From assembly GCF_009936235.1 (NCBI RefSeq), contig NZ_AP022314.1, positions 1,798,001 through 1,862,000 on the forward strand: a stretch of 64,000 nucleotides of DNA, read 5' to 3'. The DNA is from Mycobacterium xenopi (GTDB lineage Bacteria; Actinomycetota; Actinomycetes; Mycobacteriales; Mycobacteriaceae). The translations under genes were made by a program, and so were the position numbers. The notes below the pieces were generated by a model. That model did not search any database. It worked only from the letters and a program-made list of their open reading frames with translations, and was not told where the DNA came from. Shown one piece after another: positions 61,225-64,000 of the stretch (position 1 is the stretch's first letter; every line of letters begins with the position of its first letter).

Positions 61225-63177
61225 GTGGGTCCGAACGGCGACGGAGCCGGTTCAGAATCTCATAGCGCTGGTACGGCGACGCGGCAGCAGCTGGAAAACG
61301 TCGTCATCCGATTCGCCGGGGACTCCGGTGACGGGATGCAGCTCACCGGGGACCGATTCACTTCCGAGGCGGCGCTTTTCGGCAACGATCTCGCCACTCA
61401 ACCGAACTATCCGGCCGAAATCCGCGCACCCGCGGGCACGCTGCCCGGGGTCTCGTCCTTCCAGATCCAAATCGCCGACTATGACATCCTGACCGCCGGC
61501 GACCGGCCCGACGTGCTGGTGGCCATGAACCCGGCTGCGCTGAAAGCCAACATCGCCGACCTCCCACGCGGCGGAATGGTGATCGTGAACTCCGACGAGT
61601 TCACCAAACGCAACTTGGCCAAAGTGGGCTACGAAACCAACCCGCTGGACAACGGCGAGCTATCCGATTACGTCGTGCACGCCGTCCCGATGACCACGCT
61701 GACCCTGGGAGCCGTCGAGGCGATCGGCGCGTCGAAGAAGGATGGCCAGCGCGCCAAAAACATGTTCGCGCTGGGCCTGCTGTCCTGGATGTACGGCCGG
61801 CCGATCGAGACCAGCGAACGATTCATCAGAGAGAAGTTCGCTCGCAAGCCCGACATCGCCGAAGCCAACGTGCTCGCGCTCAAGGCCGGGTGGAACTACG
61901 GCGAAACCACCGAAGCATTCGGCACCACCTACGACGTCTCACCGGCGAAGCTGCCCGCGGGGGAATACCGGCAGATTTCGGGCAACACCGCGCTTGCCTA
62001 CGGCATCGTCACCGCCGGCCAGCTGGCAGGCATCCCAGTGGTGCTGGGCAGCTACCCGATCACCCCGGCCTCCGACATCCTGCACGAGCTGTCGAAGCAC
62101 AAGAACTTCGACGTCATCACATTCCAGGCCGAGGACGAGATCGGCGGAATCTGCGCCGCGTTGGGCGCGGCCTACGGCGGCGCGCTCGGCGTCACCAGCA
62201 CGTCGGGACCGGGCCTTTCGCTCAAAGCCGAAGCGATCGGCCTCGGTGTGATGACCGAGCTGCCGCTGCTCGTCATCGACGTGCAGCGCGCTGGCCCGTC
62301 GACCGGCATGCCGACCAAGACCGAACAGGCCGACCTGCTGCAGGCGATGTACGGGCGCAACGGCGAATCGCCGGTCGCGGTGCTGGCGCCGCGGTCGCCG
62401 TCGGACTGCTTCGAGACCGCCCTGGAGGCGGTGCGGATCGCGGTGTCGTATCACACTCCGGTAATCCTGTTGTCGGACGGCGCAATTGCCAACGGCTCCG
62501 AACCGTGGCTCATCCCGGACATCAGCACGCTTCCACCCATCGAGCACACCTACGCCAAGGCCGGTGAACCATTCCAGCCGTATGCTCGCGACCCGGAGAC
62601 GCTCGCCCGCCAGTTCGCGATTCCCGGTACTCCTGGACTAGAACACCGCATCGGCGGGCTGGAGTGCGCAAACGGCTCCGGCGATATCTCGTACGAACCG
62701 GCCAACCATGACCTGATGGTGCGGTTGCGGCAGGCCAAGATCGACGGTATCCAGGTGCCCGATCTGGAGGTCGACGACCCCAGCGGAGACGCCGAACTGC
62801 TGCTGATCGGGTGGGGAAGCACCTACGGTCCGATCGGCGAAGCGTGTCGACGGGCGCGCCGCAAGGGCATCAAGGTCGCGCATGCCCACTTGCGTCACCT
62901 CAACCCATTCCCGGCCAACCTCGGCGACGTTTTGCGCCATTATCCGCAGGTCGTCGCGCCCGAGATGAACCTCGGCCAGCTGGCGATGCTGCTGCGTGCG
63001 AGGTATCTGGTCGACATCCAGTCGGTGACCAAGGTTCAGGGCATCGCGTTTTTGGCCGACGAGATTGGGCGCGTTATCCGCGCCGCGCTGGGCGGGACTC
63101 TGGCCGAAATCGAACAGGACAAAACCACAGTGGCCAGGTTGGCGGTGGCTACGGTTGGGGCAGGAGTTGACGCATGA
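61225..63177 (+). CDS. korA: 2-oxoglutarate oxidoreductase (KOR) alpha subunit
   Basis: 650 aa, a fused gamma-alpha subunit of the CoA-dependent 2-oxoglutarate:ferredoxin oxidoreductase used as an alternative TCA step. The N-terminal gamma domain starts VVIRFAGDSGDGMQLTGDRF; the alpha domain has VVLGSYPITPASDILHELS and TSTSGPGLSL; the C-terminal transketolase-like part has LLIGWGSTYGPIGEA. The GTG at 61225 follows GGAAGGCGGGGA and matches the start of Rv2455c (653 aa). ATGA overlap with korB. Confidence 0.94.
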   Translation: MGPNGDGAGSESHSAGTATRQQLENVVIRFAGDSGDGMQLTGDRFTSEAALFGNDLATQPNYPAEIRAPAGTLPGVSSFQIQIADYDILTAGDRPDVLVAMNPAALKANIADLPRGGMVIVNSDEFTKRNLAKVGYETNPLDNGELSDYVVHAVPMTTLTLGAVEAIGASKKDGQRAKNMFALGLLSWMYGRPIETSERFIREKFARKPDIAEANVLALKAGWNYGETTEAFGTTYDVSPAKLPAGEYRQISGNTALAYGIVTAGQLAGIPVVLGSYPITPASDILHELSKHKNFDVITFQAEDEIGGICAALGAAYGGALGVTSTSGPGLSLKAEAIGLGVMTELPLLVIDVQRAGPSTGMPTKTEQADLLQAMYGRNGESPVAVLAPRSPSDCFETALEAVRIAVSYHTPVILLSDGAIANGSEPWLIPDISTLPPIEHTYAKAGEPFQPYARDPETLARQFAIPGTPGLEHRIGGLECANGSGDISYEPANHDLMVRLRQAKIDGIQVPDLEVDDPSGDAELLLIGWGSTYGPIGEACRRARRKGIKVAHAHLRHLNPFPANLGDVLRHYPQVVAPEMNLGQLAMLLRARYLVDIQSVTKVQGIAFLADEIGRVIRAALGGTLAEIEQDKTTVARLAVATVGAGVDA

Positions 63178-64000
63178 CAGACCTGATTGGCGATCTGACG
63201 GGCGCGGATCTTCCGGTGACGCCGGTGTTGACCAAGAACTCCGGTGTGCCCACCACCGACGAGCCACAGAAAGCCAAAGACTTCACCAGTGACCAGGAAG
63301 TCCGTTGGTGCCCGGGCTGCGGCGACTACGTCATCCTCAACACCATCCGCAACTTCCTGCCCGAACTCGGGCTGCGCCGCGAAAATATCGTCTTTGTCAG
63401 CGGCATCGGGTGCTCCAGCCGATTCCCCTACTATCTGGAGACCTACGGCCTGCATTCGATCCACGGCCGTGCCCCGGCCATCGCGACCGGTTTGGCGCTG
63501 GCCCGACCCGATCTATCGGTCTGGGTGGTCACCGGTGACGGTGATGGGCTCTCGATCGGCGGCAATCACCTGATCCACGCGCTGCGCCGCAACGTCAACC
63601 TGACGATCCTGCTGTTCAACAACCGCATCTACGGCCTGACCAAAGGTCAGTACTCTCCGACATCCGAAGTCGGCAAGGTCACCAAGTCGACCCCGATGGG
63701 ATCGCTGGACCAGCCGTTCAACCCGGTATCGCTGGCGCTGGGTGCTGAGGCGACTTTCGTTGCGCGCGCGCTGGATTCAGACCGCAACGGGTTGTCGGAA
63801 GTGCTGCGCGCCGCCGCCCAGCACCGCGGCGCAGCGCTGGTCGAGATCCTGCAGGACTGCCCGATCTTCAACGACGGCTCGTTTGACGCGCTGCGCAAGG
63901 AAGGCGCCGACGAGCGGGTGATCACCGTCCGCCACGGCGAGCCGATCACATTCGGCGCCAACGGCGAATACTGCGTGGTGCGCTCCGGCTTCGGGCTCGA
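63174..64000 (+). CDS. korB: 2-oxoglutarate oxidoreductase (KOR) beta subunit, 3' end cut by window
   Basis: At least 275 aa visible. It binds thiamine diphosphate and an iron-sulfur cluster: RWCPGCGDYVIL (CxxC), SGIGCSSRFPYY, and the TPP/Mg motif TGDGDGLSIGGNHLIHALRRN with NNRIYGLTKGQ. It pairs with KorA to oxidise 2-oxoglutarate to succinyl-CoA. ATG at 63174 overlaps the korA stop. Counterpart of Rv2454c; its C-terminus is beyond base 64000. Confidence 0.94.
   Translation, partial: MTDLIGDLTGADLPVTPVLTKNSGVPTTDEPQKAKDFTSDQEVRWCPGCGDYVILNTIRNFLPELGLRRENIVFVSGIGCSSRFPYYLETYGLHSIHGRAPAIATGLALARPDLSVWVVTGDGDGLSIGGNHLIHALRRNVNLTILLFNNRIYGLTKGQYSPTSEVGKVTKSTPMGSLDQPFNPVSLALGAEATFVARALDSDRNGLSEVLRAAAQHRGAALVEILQDCPIFNDGSFDALRKEGADERVITVRHGEPITFGANGEYCVVRSGFGL

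Overview
The window is a contiguous piece of a high-GC Mycobacterium chromosome. The gene order follows the M. tuberculosis segment from about Rv2522c down to Rv2454c: bcp, ldtB, orn, bkaR, the accD1-accA1-fadE19-citE-bkdABC operon, echA14, lipQ, the Rv2484c-plsC-plsB2 lipid operon, ettA, gdh, aglA, glbO, pepN, Rv2466c, rpiB, nei, lipP, tig, clpP1P2, mmuM, clpX and korAB. Several blocks that M. tuberculosis has here (PE26, the Rv2517c-Rv2514c area, fadD35-scoAB, the PE_PGRS42 area) are absent. A non-tuberculosis mycobacterium is therefore likely, but I cannot name the species from sequence alone. M. tuberculosis names and lengths are from memory, not from a search.

Layout. 1-8.2 kb: end of an M20 peptidase, a peroxiredoxin, a small membrane protein, tRNA-Lys, the L,D-transpeptidase lipoprotein, tRNA-His, oligoribonuclease, a DUF853 ATPase, an SDR and an MFS protein. 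8.2-19.1 kb: an MmpS-like protein, the repressor BkaR with two operator-like boxes, and a tightly coupled branched-chain amino-acid (leucine) catabolic operon. 19.2-21.7 kb: echA14, tRNA-Arg, lipQ. 21.69-24.15 kb: a complete IS3-family element with 28-bp inverted repeats and a CTAT target duplication; besides orfA/orfB it carries a passenger gene for an ERCC4-type nuclease with an Lsr2-like tail. 24.35-31.9 kb: a wax ester/DGAT-type acyltransferase, PlsC and PlsB2 with overlapping start/stop codons, then a CopD-CtaG membrane protein. 32.1-40.3 kb: second SSB, EttA, the giant NAD-glutamate dehydrogenase, a hotdog thioesterase and a hypothetical protein. 40.3-43.7 kb: an accessory block on the minus strand (DUF2563-like small protein, a 666-aa protein with a helical N-terminus and an alpha/beta hydrolase C-terminus, an LppA-like lipoprotein, and a decayed fragment) that resembles a type VII secretion-associated cassette. 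43.8-45.4 kb: two F420-type flavin/deazaflavin oxidoreductases and a methyltransferase with a consensus, apparently leaderless promoter. 45.5-55.4 kb: alpha-glucosidase, truncated haemoglobin, HNH nuclease, aminopeptidase N, a mycothiol oxidoreductase-like protein lacking its second active-site Cys, RpiB, Nei, a D/H-rich secreted protein and LipP. 55.4-64 kb: tRNA-Gly, tRNA-Pro, trigger factor, ClpP1P2, MmuM, ClpX and the KorAB 2-oxoglutarate oxidoreductase (cut by the window end).

The most interesting items are the transposon with a nuclease passenger, the hydrolase/lipoprotein cassette, the two thiol-redox enzymes that lack an expected second cysteine, and several palindromic operator-like sites. 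No CRISPR array, prophage or rRNA was seen.
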